Source: Kappaphycus alvarezii (taxonomy: Eukaryota > Rhodophyta > Florideophyceae > Gigartinales > Solieriaceae). Taken from it: DNA of 64,000 nucleotides. Shown piece after piece: positions 10,812-20,836 of the stretch. The stretch is taken from positions 1 to 64,000 of the forward strand of contig NADL03000566.1 in NCBI GenBank assembly GCA_002205965.3. The letters run 5' to 3'. Positions within the stretch are counted from its first letter, which is position 1; each line of letters starts with the position of its first letter. The position numbers and the translations under genes were made by a program. Below the pieces are notes generated by a model that did no database searches, was not told the origin of the DNA, and saw only the letters and a program-made list of their open reading frames with translations.

Positions 10812-11510
10812 ATGAAATTTACGATCGATCACGGACCCTCGTTTGCGTGGTTAAGGGTCAGCCTCGCGGCTGGTGAAACCATTCAGGCTGAGGCCGGCGC
10901 CATGGTGTTACGCAGTCCCGAGATCGTGATGTCTACGCGGTTAAACGCCGGGCGAGGCGCGGGGCTCGTGCGCAAGGTTTGGACCCTTTTGACGGCGATT
11001 TTACGACGTGTCTTTGGGGGTGAGCCGATGTTCATCAACGAGTTTGCCTCGCGCACCGGTGGCAACCTCGTCCTCGCGCCCACGCTATCGGGCCAAGTGG
11101 TGCATCGGAGGCTGGAGCTCGGTGAGCGTCTGCTTCTTCAAGCGGGTGCTTTTCTTGCGAGTACGGGAACTATCGATACCAAGTTGAAATGGGGTGGTTT
11201 TCGGACACTCTTCGGCGGGGAGGGTTTATTTTTGCTCGAGTGCACCGGCCGGGGTGACCTTTTTTTCAACGCGTATGGATCGGTTGTTCCGGTTAAGGTT
11301 GAAGGCGAGTATGTCGTAGATACCGGTCATATCTTAGCCTTTGATGGCTCGCTCAACTTCCGCGTCAGGCAGGTCTCGGGTGGCCTCAGATCCCTGTTTT
11401 TCTCCGGTGAGGGCTTGGTGTGTAATTTTGAAGGCGAGGGTACGGTTTATATCCAATCACGAAGTCTTTTGGCGTTGGTCGGCTGGCTAGGCCCGTTTTT
11501 GAGGAGCTAG
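10812..11510 (+). CDS. AIM24/TIGR00266 family protein, copy 1 of 3
   Basis: This 232-residue beta-rich protein has the family hallmarks: an early GETIQAEAGAMV, a central glycine-rich FGGE, a late VDTGHILAFD and FFSGEGLVCNFEGEGTVYIQSR. AIM24 proteins form beta-sandwich (jelly-roll-like) folds; bacterial members have no settled biochemical role, and the mitochondrial namesake supports inner-membrane organisation. The start at 10812 fits the family N-terminus (MKFTIDHG). Three paralogues follow one another with gaps of 4 and 10 bases, clearly one operon. No signal peptide is seen, so it is probably cytoplasmic or membrane-peripheral. Confidence 0.88.
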   Translation: MKFTIDHGPSFAWLRVSLAAGETIQAEAGAMVLRSPEIVMSTRLNAGRGAGLVRKVWTLLTAILRRVFGGEPMFINEFASRTGGNLVLAPTLSGQVVHRRLELGERLLLQAGAFLASTGTIDTKLKWGGFRTLFGGEGLFLLECTGRGDLFFNAYGSVVPVKVEGEYVVDTGHILAFDGSLNFRVRQVSGGLRSLFFSGEGLVCNFEGEGTVYIQSRSLLALVGWLGPFLRS

Positions 11511-11514
11511 GTCG

Positions 11515-12204
11515 ATGGATATCACCATAAAGTATGGGCCTGCGCACACGTTGGCCGTGGTGGGTCTAGAAGCCGGTGAGTCGATCCGCGCCGAGTCGGG
11601 GGCCATGGTGAGCATGAGCTCGAATATCGAGGTCCAAACCGATGGCCCCATGCATAAACGCTCCGGAGGCATCCTGAAGGGGCTCAAAAGAACCCTTTTT
11701 GGTGGGGAGAGCTTTTTTACGAATCTCTACCGTGCACCTAGCGTTGGCGAGGTGAGCTTAGCTCCAAGTTTGTGCGGGGATATGACCCAACACATGCTCA
11801 AGCCGGACGATGAGCTCTACATTCAGGGGAGCAGTTACGTTGCAGCCCCTGATTCTGTCGTTTTGGACACCCAATGGCAGGGCTTCAAGTCGTTTTTGAG
11901 CGGTGAGAGCACCTTCTTTCTCAAAGCGACAGGAGAGGGGCCGGTGATCCTAAACGCTTTCGGTGCGATCGAGACCATCGATCTCGACGGAGAATTGGTT
12001 CTGGATACCGGACACTTGGTAGCGTTCACAAGCGGTCTGAGCTACGTGATCAGCAAAGCGAGTCGGGGATGGGTCGCGAGTTTCCTCTCGGGTGAAGGGT
12101 TGGTGTTGCGGTTTCGCGGTCGTGGGAGACTCTACGTCCAAACCCGCAACCCCAACGACTACGGTACACACGTCGGACGCCAGCTGCCGCCGCGGCAGGA
12201 TTGA
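11515..12204 (+). CDS. AIM24/TIGR00266 family protein, copy 2 of 3
   Basis: The 229-residue product parallels its neighbours: GESIRAESGAMVSMS near the N-terminus, LFGGESFFTN, LDTGHLVAF and FLSGEGLVLRFRGRGRLYVQTRN near the end. It begins 4 bases after the stop of copy 1, so translational coupling is likely. Sequence divergence among the three copies is considerable, so this is an old duplication and the copies may form a hetero-oligomer. That is inference; no catalytic residues are known for the family. Confidence 0.88.
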   Translation: MDITIKYGPAHTLAVVGLEAGESIRAESGAMVSMSSNIEVQTDGPMHKRSGGILKGLKRTLFGGESFFTNLYRAPSVGEVSLAPSLCGDMTQHMLKPDDELYIQGSSYVAAPDSVVLDTQWQGFKSFLSGESTFFLKATGEGPVILNAFGAIETIDLDGELVLDTGHLVAFTSGLSYVISKASRGWVASFLSGEGLVLRFRGRGRLYVQTRNPNDYGTHVGRQLPPRQD

Positions 12205-12214
12205 CGGTGATTGA

Positions 12215-12898
12215 ATGAATCACGAAATTATCGATGCGCCTGATTTTGGCATGCTCCGCGTCGATTTTGAAGCCTCCGGTGAGCAGATTACGGCCGAGGC
12301 CGGTGCGATGGTCGCGATGAGCTCGGCAGTCACCATGTCGACGTCCATGCGTGGCGGGATGGTGCGTGCAGCGAAGCGCAAGCTTCTCGGCGGTGAGAGT
12401 ATCTTTCAGAACGTTTTTATGGCGACCGGACCTGGTCAGACACTCTATCTGGCGCCACCTCCCGAAGGCGATCTGCGTCGTTTCGAGCTCTCTTCAGGTG
12501 AGGAGATCTTCCTGCAGAGCGGTTCTTATCTCGCCCATGTGGGTGATCGCTTGGTTCTGGATACGACGTGGGCCGGCGTGAAGTCGTTTTTTGGGGGAGT
12601 GGGCTTATTCATGCTGAAGGTATCGGGTCCCGGGGAGCTCTATTTCACCAGCTACGGCGCGATCCACGAAATCGAGATCGACGGCTCCTACACTTGCGAT
12701 ACCGGGCATATCGTAGCCTTCACATCGGGTTTAGCCTACAGCATTCGGAAATTCGGGGGGTTTAAGGGTCTTTTCTTCAGCGGCGAAGGTCTGGTCTGCG
12801 AGTTTAGGGGAACCGGGAAGCTCTATTTGCAAACGCGCAACATCGGGTCGCTAACCGCTTTTCTCGAACGATTTAGGCCAGTGAAGTCCGATGATTAG
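12215..12898 (+). CDS. AIM24/TIGR00266 family protein, copy 3 of 3
   Basis: The 227-residue third paralogue has GEQITAEAGAMVAMS, LLGGESIFQN, CDTGHIVAFTSGLAYSI and FFSGEGLVCEFRGTGKLYLQTRN. It starts 10 bases after copy 2. The N-terminus is shorter than in copy 1, and a Met-rich stretch (about residues 29-46) follows the first motif. It ends the operon; the acyl-CoA dehydrogenase gene begins 86 bases later and may have its own promoter. Confidence 0.88.
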   Translation: MNHEIIDAPDFGMLRVDFEASGEQITAEAGAMVAMSSAVTMSTSMRGGMVRAAKRKLLGGESIFQNVFMATGPGQTLYLAPPPEGDLRRFELSSGEEIFLQSGSYLAHVGDRLVLDTTWAGVKSFFGGVGLFMLKVSGPGELYFTSYGAIHEIEIDGSYTCDTGHIVAFTSGLAYSIRKFGGFKGLFFSGEGLVCEFRGTGKLYLQTRNIGSLTAFLERFRPVKSDD

Positions 12899-12984
12899 CG
12901 CCCGCCGGCCAGCTTCGTCCATGTAGGCACGAAGTGGGTGTCCTGAGTATCAAAAAAACGGTCAAACGAGGAGCAGACTAGGCT

Positions 12985-14133
12985 ATGGATTTCGATTTTT
13001 CACCCGACCAGACCTTGTTGCGGGATACGCTACGGCGCTTTGTGCAGGATCGGGTTGTTCCGAATGCTCGCGCATGGGACCGCGAGCATCGTCTTCCGCT
13101 GGATGTCGTCGGCGAGCTCGCCGAGATGGGCTTGTTGGGGATCAGTGTCGACGAGCGCTACGGTGGCGCCGGGCTTGGGTCGGTCGAAACCGCAATCGTC
13201 GTTGAAGAGCTCGCTCGCGGCGACGGCGCGCTGGCGTTGACCGTGGCGAGTCATAACGGACTTTGCACCGGACATATCGCGATGTTTGGGAATGAGAGTC
13301 AGAAGGATCGTTACCTCGGCCGGCTTGCCAGCGGACGGGCGCTCGGGGCTTGGGGCTTGTCGGAACCGGGAAGCGGTTCTGACGCGGTGGCCATGGAAAC
13401 CGTCGCCGTGCGAGACGGTAGTCATTGGATCTTGAACGGCTCCAAGATCTTCATCACCCAGGGCACCGTCGCCGAAGTGTTCGTTGTCATGGCGCGAACC
13501 GCGCGGGATAAGGGCTCCCGGGGGGTGACCGCATTTATCGTCGAAAAAGACGTTGCTGGTTTTACCCAAAATCCGATCCGTGAAAAACTTGGGATGCGCG
13601 CTTCGGACACCGCTGAGCTTCACTTCGAGGATGTTCGCGTTCCCGACGCGAATCGTATCGGTGGCGAAGGCGAGGGCTTTGTCCAAACCGTCCAAGTCCT
13701 CGACAAAGGTCGTATCACTATCGGAGCGCTCGCTCTTGGTTTAGGGCGGGGTGCGTTTGAGCATGCGCGACGCTACGCCACCGAGCGCAAGCAATTTGGC
13801 GATACGCTGAGTCAATTTCAAGCTACTCAGTTTAAGCTCGCTGATATGGCCACCGAGCTTGATGCCGCCGATCTGCTCGTGCGACGCGCCGCTGCATTGT
13901 GTGACGCTGGCCGTTCTTTCGGCCGTGAAGCTTCGATGTGCAAACTCTTTGCGAGCGAAGCGGCGATGCGCGCGACCGATCAGGCTATTCAGATCCATGG
14001 TGGTTACGGCTATACCACCGAGTTTCCGGTGGAGCGCTTCTACCGGGATGCCAAGCTTTGTACCATCGGCGAGGGCACGAGCGAGGTGCAGCGGATCATC
14101 ATCGCGCGTCATGCTTTGAGGGAGATCGCTTAG
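12985..14133 (+). CDS. Acyl-CoA dehydrogenase
   Basis: The 382-residue FAD enzyme introduces a trans-2 double bond into acyl-CoA in beta-oxidation or branched-chain acid breakdown. It shows the N-terminal helical domain, the FAD-site [11 protein letters not shown] (about residue 122), the beta-domain signature [20 protein letters not shown], and the C-terminal signature [17 protein letters not shown] followed by EGTSEVQR (about 365), whose Glu is the expected catalytic base. Length is typical of short-chain or short/branched-chain members. Substrate chain length cannot be assigned from sequence. Confidence 0.93.
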   Translation: MDFDFSPDQTLLRDTLRRFVQDRVVPNARAWDREHRLPLDVVGELAEMGLLGISVDERYGGAGLGSVETAIVVEELARGDGALALTVASHNGLCTGHIAMFGNESQKDRYLGRLASGRALGAWGLSEPGSGSDAVAMETVAVRDGSHWILNGSKIFITQGTVAEVFVVMARTARDKGSRGVTAFIVEKDVAGFTQNPIREKLGMRASDTAELHFEDVRVPDANRIGGEGEGFVQTVQVLDKGRITIGALALGLGRGAFEHARRYATERKQFGDTLSQFQATQFKLADMATELDAADLLVRRAAALCDAGRSFGREASMCKLFASEAAMRATDQAIQIHGGYGYTTEFPVERFYRDAKLCTIGEGTSEVQRIIIARHALREIA

Positions 14134-14194
14134 AGACGCCTTTGGCATCAGGACTATCGCTAACGCCGGCGAAATTGCCTAGTGTTCGGGAACG

Positions 14195-15610
14195 ATGTTT
14201 AGGGTTCTAGCCTTCGTCTGGTTTCTCGCCGCCACCTCAGGTCCGACTGACACCGGTTCATCGCCGGCGACGAGAACGACCCCCACCGCGTGGTGCAACG
14301 AAGATGGTGGTCTCCATATGGGTCTCCATCGTGCTGAGCTCATTCTCCGCGACGAACGACCGGTGTTGGGTCTTCGCGGACGGCATTTTCGTCCATCGAC
14401 GCTTTCTTCGGCGCGCCTTTTTCAGGGTGCCCGCCCAGTGGATCGCGTTGATTACCGAATCGGTGACGATGTGATGAGCCGATTGTTGATTCAGGACAAC
14501 GGCTGGCAGATCGTCGAGTCCTCGACACCTCATCCGCTGAAAGTTCCGGTCGGGTTTAGGCGGGGTATTCCGCCGCTGCTCGTCGGGGCGTCTGTCCATT
14601 TTGCCTGGTTTGTGAGTGCGACACATCTGGCTCGCGTTGATCTGGATGTTGATGGGGATGGGGTGATTAGCGCTAAGCTCAATCGTCGGCTCCTGGGTAG
14701 CACGGTAGTAGAAGCCAATGAACGTCTGAAGGTATTGAATGGCAGACGACTGTTGAGTTGCAGCGCTCAGCTGCGTTGCGAAGAAATCGCATCGCTTCAA
14801 GCGCCGGTGCGGCACATTGTTGGCTTTCACGATGGATATTTGGTGGCCACGGATCGTTCTGTTGACTACGTCGAGTTGAACGAGTCGCGCGTTGGTGGCG
14901 ACGCAGCGGTGGACAGCCGTCCGGTAAAGATCGAGGAGATTTCGAACGAAGGAGCCGATACGCTCTGCGGCGGCATATATGCATGGCTTGTGCGCGACAA
15001 AGAGACGACCCTCGAATTTGTCCGGGTTAACAGCTCCTTGGAGCTTCGCTCCTTCTCCCTCCTGGAGATCCTTGAACGGGCGCTGCCTGTGGCAGATTCC
15101 CACGCTGTGGAGGCCTGGGCGGATGCGCTGGTCGAGGCTCATTGGCCCGGTCGACGCAGCCTGGCGGAAAAATTTAGCGATTCGAAATCGGCGTCGCTTC
15201 GCAGGGTAGCGGCTCTGCTTTGGGGGGGAGAGCCGGGCAATGGCTCCCTCGCTCGTTTATGGCTTTTGGGTCACGATGCCGACGTCGCAGTGCGCCTAGC
15301 GGCAGTTCATGCTTCGGCCACCTGGTGTCAGCGTGATCGCAAGATGCCGTGTCGCGCCGTTCTTGCCGCGTTCGTGAATGACCCCTATGACGAGGTGTCT
15401 TCAACCGCGCGGGATTTCCTCCTCGCGGACGATCCTTGGGCTGCTCTTGAAGGTGCTCCAGCGAGTTACCGCCTGGCGGCGATCTCGAGCCTCTCATCGC
15501 GGTGGCAGCGTTACGCGGAGCCGCACGTATTCGAGGTTCTCGAGCGCCTGAGCACCGACGTCGACCCCAAGGTACGGGAAGCCGCACGTATGGCCGTCAT
15601 TCAGGAGTGA
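14195..15610 (+). CDS. Hypothetical exported protein with HEAT-like C-terminus
   Basis: I do not recognise this 471-residue protein. It begins with a short hydrophobic segment (FRVLAFVWFLAATSG), probably a signal peptide or anchor. The middle (about residues 30-290) is beta-rich and variable. The last third (about 310-470) has helical units with alternating Leu/Ala and phrases such as SASLRRVAALLWGG, VAVRLAAVHASA and VDPKVREAARMAV, typical of HEAT-type repeats that bind other proteins. It has a second start candidate nearby, but 14195 is the first ATG in frame. It stands alone and converges with the YggX gene. Confidence 0.7.
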   Translation: MFRVLAFVWFLAATSGPTDTGSSPATRTTPTAWCNEDGGLHMGLHRAELILRDERPVLGLRGRHFRPSTLSSARLFQGARPVDRVDYRIGDDVMSRLLIQDNGWQIVESSTPHPLKVPVGFRRGIPPLLVGASVHFAWFVSATHLARVDLDVDGDGVISAKLNRRLLGSTVVEANERLKVLNGRRLLSCSAQLRCEEIASLQAPVRHIVGFHDGYLVATDRSVDYVELNESRVGGDAAVDSRPVKIEEISNEGADTLCGGIYAWLVRDKETTLEFVRVNSSLELRSFSLLEILERALPVADSHAVEAWADALVEAHWPGRRSLAEKFSDSKSASLRRVAALLWGGEPGNGSLARLWLLGHDADVAVRLAAVHASATWCQRDRKMPCRAVLAAFVNDPYDEVSSTARDFLLADDPWAALEGAPASYRLAAISSLSSRWQRYAEPHVFEVLERLSTDVDPKVREAARMAVIQE

Positions 15611-15648
15611 CGGTCAAGCTTACCCGGCGGCAGTTTGATCCGATCGCA

Positions 15649-15936
15649 TCATGGCGCACCACCCTCGCCTGGGGCGACGTAGCCCTCCGGAGGAGCGGCG
15701 CCGCCACCGAAAAGAAATTTCTCAGCTTGCTCGGAGAGAATCCGCTGGGACTCGGGTTCTGAGGGGTTCAGTCGAAATTCGTTAATGATCATCGTCGAGT
15801 GGGAGATCCACTGGCTCCAAGCGTCTCGAGACACGTGGTGAAAGATCCGCCTACCAAGCTCGCCTTTCAGTGGCGCGTACTCGAGTCCGGGAAGCAGTTT
15901 GCCGAGCTTGGCGCACATGACTGTCCGTTCAACCAA
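15649..15936 (-). CDS. yggX: YggX family Fe(2+)-trafficking/oxidative damage protection protein
   Basis: The 95-residue product aligns by eye with YggX: an N-terminal MCAKLGK segment containing the conserved Cys, KGELGRRIF, then SRDAWSQWISHSTMIINEFRLN and a late EKFLFGGG. YggX proteins help protect Fe-S clusters and DNA against oxidants and are often SoxR/S-responsive in enterobacteria. The C-terminus is slightly longer than in E. coli, with a Gly/Pro-rich tail. It lies alone between two plus-strand genes. Confidence 0.9.
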   Translation of the reverse strand: MVERTVMCAKLGKLLPGLEYAPLKGELGRRIFHHVSRDAWSQWISHSTMIINEFRLNPSEPESQRILSEQAEKFLFGGGAAPPEGYVAPGEGGAP

Positions 15937-16061
15937 AATTCGTCCTTCCTGCGGGTTCTCTGCCGGTCTTTACCACGGCGGAACCATAAACCGCCTCGAG
16001 AAGCAAGCCTTACGGTGAGATGGGGTCTCGATTCGGAGGCCCGATAGTGGTAACGACCGCT

Positions 16062-18229
16062 ATGCACCGAAATAAAGCTCTCTCCTTAGCATTTCTCGCT
16101 ACGGCCACGCTGTTCGCCTGCTCACCCCGCTCAATCGGTTGGCCCCGCCCGGCCGGTTGCCCCAGCCCCAACCGCCGGGGCTTTAGAGCCAGCGGTGACC
16201 GACTCCACTATGCGCTCTGAGGGAGGCCCGGCTCGGACGTGGGATGACAGCTATCTGCGGCCAGAAGATGTATTTGCGCTCGAATGGGTTGATGATCCGC
16301 AAATCTCCCCCGACGGATCGCGCGTCGCATATCTGCGCAAGAGCTTCGATATCATGACCGATCGGGTGCGATCCGAGCTCTGGCTGGCGGATGCCGTTAC
16401 GGGCGAACATCGCCCCGCTTCTCAGTGGCACGGAATCGGTGAGTGCGGCACGGTTTTCGCCCGATGGGACGCGCTTGCTCTACGCGGCCTCGTCGCGGGG
16501 GAAAACGCAGCTTTTCTTGCGTTGGCTAGACACCGGGCAGACGGCGCTTTTGACCCAAGTCCAACAAGCGCCAAGTTCAGCGACCTGGTCGCCGGATGGA
16601 CGACAAATCGCACTCACCATGCGCATACCTTCGTCTTCGGCACCCATGGTCACGATGCCTGAGAAGCCCAAGGGGGCTGACTGGGCGGCGCCGGCCAAGG
16701 TGATCGACCAGATGACCTACCGTGCCGATGGTTTAGGCTATCTCGACGAAGGCTACAGTCATCTCTTTGTCGTTTCTGCCATCGGAGGTACTGCGCGCCA
16801 GCTCACGACTGGGGATTACAATCACGCGAGCCCCGACTGGTCTTCGGACTCGAAGACCTTGTTCGTCAGCGCAAATCGTCGTGAAGATGCTGATTTTGAA
16901 ATCATCAACAACGATATTTTTGCGGTGGATGTTGCGAGTGCCGAGCTCACGCAGCTCACCGATCGCGACGGGCCAGACTCGAATCCTGTCGTCTCACCCG
17001 ATGGTAGCCGCATAGCCTACCGCGGCTTTGACGACGAGCGGCAAGGCTACCAGGTTCAGAGGCTTTACGTCATGAACCAAGACGGGAGCGGCAAGGCCGT
17101 TATCAGCGCTGATTTTGATCGGGACATTGGCACCTTCGCTTGGGCGAGCGACTCAAGGCGTCTGTATGTCCAATACGACGATCGCGGGAACACCAAGATT
17201 GGGCTGATGACTCTGGATGGCAATGTCACTGAGCTGACCGGCGACGTCGGGGGGACGGTGCTGGGTCGCCCGTATGCGTCGGGTGCATTCACCGTCTCCA
17301 AGGGCGGGCGTATCGCCTTTACCCATACTCGCCCAGAACATCCGGCGGATCTCGCCGTTCGCGATGCGAGCGGGAAAGTTCGTACGCTGTTGCGGCCAAA
17401 CGACGACCTCTTCAGTCATAAATCGCTCGGCCAAACCGAGGAGATCGTCTCAAAATCGCTAGATGGCCGAGATATTCATTCGTGGGTTGTGAAGCCGCCG
17501 GATTTCGATCCATCGAAGAAATATCCGCTCATTCTGGAAATCCATGGCGGACCCTTTGCTAACTATGGAGATCGGTTCTCAGCCGAAATTCAGCTCTATG
17601 CCGCGGCGGGATTTGTCGTGGTCTACAGCAATCCCCGGGGCAGCACGAGTTACGGCAAAGAGTTCGGCAACCTGATCCACCACAACTATCCGAGCCAAGA
17701 CTACGACGATTTGATGTCGGCGGTCGACGCGGTGATGGCGCAGGGTTACATCGACGACGAAAAACTCTATGTCACTGGCGGAAGCGGGGGTGGCGTTTTG
17801 ACCGCGTGGATTGTCGGCAAGACCCAACGCTTTCGTGCTGCGGTGGTCGCCAAGCCCGTCATCAATTGGGCGAGTTTTGTGCTCTACGCTGACGTGGCAC
17901 CGTACTTTTTGCGGTACTGGTTTCCATCGACGCCTTGGGAAGATCCCGACCACTATTGGGCTCGCTCGCCGCTCTCCCTGGTGGGGAACGTCGAGACTCC
18001 GACGATGCTTCTCACGGGTGAGGTTGACTACCGAACCCCGATTTCGGAATCTGAGCAATACTATCAAGCATTGAAAATCAGGAAAATTGACACCGCTTTG
18101 GTGCGTATTCCGGGTGCTTCGCACGGCATCGCGGCGCGGCCAAGTCAGCTCATCACGAAGGTGCTCCACATCCTCGCATGGTTTGACAAGCATGGCATGG
18201 GAGGCGGTCAGGACGATCTCCCCGGTTGA
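16062..18229 (+). pseudogene. S9 family peptidase (acylaminoacyl-peptidase/DPP-like lipoprotein), two frame breaks
   Basis: A lipoprotein signal starts at 16062 (MHRNKALSLAFLATATLFAC). One extra C in the C4 run 16125-16128 shifts the frame; a second extra C in the C4 run 16413-16416 shifts it again. The long open frame from 16391 to 18229 carries the rest. The N-terminal part is a beta-propeller (repeated SPDGSRVAYLR, SPDGRQIAL, SPDGSRIAY). The C-terminal alpha/beta hydrolase domain has the nucleophile GGSGGG, an Asp in LLTGEVDYRTP and a His in PGASHGIAARP. If the breaks are real the exported, complete enzyme is not made; if they are sequence errors this is an ordinary periplasmic oligopeptidase. 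Confidence 0.85.
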
Positions 18230-18261
18230 CAGCTCCGTGTCCTACACTCTAAGGGGCGCCC

Positions 18262-19011
18262 ATGGACAAAACGGCGTCGCCAGCGCCTCATGCCTCCATC
18301 GAGCGGACAGACCATGGCGACCTAGCAACGCTCCCATCGCGACGTTCGCCAAGTGCAGCGGCGTTCTACGACCTTGAAGGGACCCTATGTTCGACGAACA
18401 TCGTTCATACCTACGGCTACTTTGCTCGGCGCCAACCGACGCTGATTCGGAGCATCCTCAAGACCGCCTCAACCTTGAGTCAGATCCCTCTTTTCGTAGT
18501 CGCCGACTCGTATTCGCGAAAGCTCTTCAATGAGTTTTTCTACCACCGTTATCGAGGTGAAAGTGAAGATCGTTTGAAGCTGATGGCAGACGATATGTTT
18601 CACGAGGTGGTACGACCGGCTATCTTTGAGCAAGCGTACGCGATGATCCGTCAATCGCGGGAAGCAGGATATCGCCAGGTTCTCATCACCGGTGCCCTCG
18701 AGCTGCTGGCCGAACCCGTCGCTCGCCATCTCGGCATGGATGATTTCATCTCGAACACCCTTGAATACGTCGATGGTTACGCGACCGGTCGTCTCTGCCC
18801 GCCACTGCTCGCCGGAGCTTCGAAAGCCTCTTTCATGAGGCGTTATGCTCGGGAACATGATTTGGACCTCGAACAGTGCTTGGCTTACACGGACTCGATG
18901 AGCGACTATCCCATGCTGACCACCGTTGGAAAACCGACAGCGGTTAATCCTGATTTTCGTCTCAAGCAGATCGCCCGCAGCTTCGATTGGCCGGTTCTTT
19001 ACTTCAGGTAA
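18262..19011 (+). CDS. HAD-superfamily (subfamily IB) phosphatase-like protein
   Basis: The 249-residue protein has a SerB-like HAD fold. Motif I reads YDLEGTL (D37, E39), motif II is the T in LITGAL, the motif III Lys is in GASKASF, and motif IV is YTDSMSDYPML. Glu replaces the usual second Asp of DxD, the general acid/base position, so activity may be altered. A helical cap segment with hydrophobic stretches (about 55-85) follows motif I. The gene is followed closely by the LarA-like gene (start at 19059, 47 bases on), suggesting an operon. Substrate unknown. Confidence 0.82.
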   Translation: MDKTASPAPHASIERTDHGDLATLPSRRSPSAAAFYDLEGTLCSTNIVHTYGYFARRQPTLIRSILKTASTLSQIPLFVVADSYSRKLFNEFFYHRYRGESEDRLKLMADDMFHEVVRPAIFEQAYAMIRQSREAGYRQVLITGALELLAEPVARHLGMDDFISNTLEYVDGYATGRLCPPLLAGASKASFMRRYAREHDLDLEQCLAYTDSMSDYPMLTTVGKPTAVNPDFRLKQIARSFDWPVLYFR

Positions 19012-19058
19012 ACTGCCGGGGATTCTACCGTACTCAGTTGCGTTCAAGGTTCTCAACC

Positions 19059-20651
19059 ATGCCTCTTCATGACCTCGAACAATTGGTGGTCACCATAGAC
19101 AAAGATTCGGCTCCTCGGATCTTTCATTATGGTGAAGACTTTCTTCTGGAAGACCTTCCGGTAGGAACCCGTGTTGTGTATCCGCCGCGGCCGATTAAGG
19201 GCCTTCAGAACGTCGATGCGGCGATCCGTTACGCGCTTAATCATCCTCTAGACAAACCTCCACTCCACGCGATGCTCGAGCCTGGAATGAAGGTCACCAT
19301 CGCCATCGACGATATCTCGCTGCCGCTACCACCCATGAAGACTCCGGATGCTCGCCAACGTATGTTGGAGATCGTGGTGCAAATTCTCGCGGACTACGGT
19401 GTTGACGACATTCACTTGATTATGGCTCTCGGTGTCCACCGACGTATGACCGACGCGGAGATAAAACGATGCGTGGGCGCCAAGATATTCAATGCCTTCC
19501 ACCCTGACCGTCTTTATAACCACGACGCCGAGGATCCAGAGGGGATTGTTGAGCTCGGCACCACACCTGAGGGTTATCACGTTGCTCTGAACCGCCGTGT
19601 CGTTGACAGTGATCTGCTCATTTATCTGAATATCAATTTTGTGCCTATGAATGGCGGACATAAGTCGGTGGGAGTGGGACTTTGCGACTACGAGACACTG
19701 AGGAATCACCACAATCCTAGTGTCCTTCGAAAAACGAAAAGTTATATGGCGCCCGCTCACTCACATATGCACGACATCTATCGGGCGATCGGGGATTATA
19801 TTAATGAGAAACTCAATGTCTTTCATATCGAAACTGTACTCAACAACCGGATGTACGATAGTCGCCTCGACTTTTTGTCGCGAAATGAAGACCACTTTTC
19901 AGAGCTCGATTGGTTGAAATTCGATGGCCTGAGATTCACTCTGAAGAATTTGCCGCGCGTCGCCAAGAATAAGGTGATGATGAAGATTCCTGCGCCTTAC
20001 GACGTGATTGCGGTTAATGCAGGCGCGACTGACCCAGTTCACACTCGAACATTGGAGGCGAGTCTTCAGCAGTACTCGGTGTCGGTGCAGGGACAGTGTG
20101 ATATTTGGATCACAGGCGTTCCGTATATTTCTCCTTACAATGTAAATTCGGTTCTAAATCCACTGCTTGTGCAGTGCATGGCGTTGGGTTATCTTTTTAA
20201 TCTTAACCGAGGTACCCCGCTTTTGCGCGAAGGCGGGACGATCATTCTGACACATCCGTGCTTTGACGATTTTGATCCGGAGCATCATCCGAGCTACATT
20301 GAGTTTTTTAATCGTTTGCTCCCCGAGACCAGGGACGCCATGGAGTTGCATCGCAAATACGAGCGCGAGTTTGCAGAAAATCCGAGTTATATTGATCGCT
20401 TTCGTTTTGCTCATGCCTACCACGGATCGCATCCGTTTTTTATGTGGTATTGGGGTGAACGCGGTCGTCGGTGGGCGGGTCGAATCATCGCCGCAGGAGC
20501 AAAGAATGCCCGGGTTCCAGCCTTGATGGGTTGGGAGCATGCGAGCTCGTTATCCGAAGCGATTGCGATGGCCAAGGCCAATTTTGATGGTACACCGGAT
20601 ATCGCGGTGACCCATATCGCGCCGACTTTTCTCTGCGACGTGACCCCCTAA
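19059..20651 (+). CDS. LarA-like (lactate racemase N-terminal domain) protein
   Basis: The 530-residue protein resembles the LarA/DUF2088 family, whose founding member racemises lactate with a nickel-pincer cofactor bound to a Lys. Shared features are AIDDISLPLPP near residue 90, MALGVHRRMTDAE (His about 127) and NGGHKSVGVG, which matches the cofactor-Lys motif GGxK. The His normally ten residues before that Lys appears to be missing (Ile/Asn there), so it may not be a classical racemase. The start at 19059 is preferred because the upstream stretch overlaps the HAD gene end and is not conserved-looking. No larB/C/E cofactor genes are adjacent. Confidence 0.78.
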   Translation: MPLHDLEQLVVTIDKDSAPRIFHYGEDFLLEDLPVGTRVVYPPRPIKGLQNVDAAIRYALNHPLDKPPLHAMLEPGMKVTIAIDDISLPLPPMKTPDARQRMLEIVVQILADYGVDDIHLIMALGVHRRMTDAEIKRCVGAKIFNAFHPDRLYNHDAEDPEGIVELGTTPEGYHVALNRRVVDSDLLIYLNINFVPMNGGHKSVGVGLCDYETLRNHHNPSVLRKTKSYMAPAHSHMHDIYRAIGDYINEKLNVFHIETVLNNRMYDSRLDFLSRNEDHFSELDWLKFDGLRFTLKNLPRVAKNKVMMKIPAPYDVIAVNAGATDPVHTRTLEASLQQYSVSVQGQCDIWITGVPYISPYNVNSVLNPLLVQCMALGYLFNLNRGTPLLREGGTIILTHPCFDDFDPEHHPSYIEFFNRLLPETRDAMELHRKYEREFAENPSYIDRFRFAHAYHGSHPFFMWYWGERGRRWAGRIIAAGAKNARVPALMGWEHASSLSEAIAMAKANFDGTPDIAVTHIAPTFLCDVTP

Positions 20652-20836
20652 TTCTCAGATCTGACGGCCGCTTCTGTATCCCCACTTGACGTCAGTTAGC
20701 ACACGACCGATTCACCGGATAAGTCAGCACCTGTGGTTGTTTTTTTGAACATTATGATTGACCGCCTCCGCAAAACGTTCGCAGACTCACTGCGTCATTG
20801 GGGGAGGAGCGATTCTAATGCGCGGCGAGGAGAATA

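Noticed and set aside
14258..15142. Long minus-strand frame opposite the HEAT-like protein
   Set aside because: The translation has no domain, no signal peptide and an Arg/His/Pro-rich composition typical of an antisense shadow.
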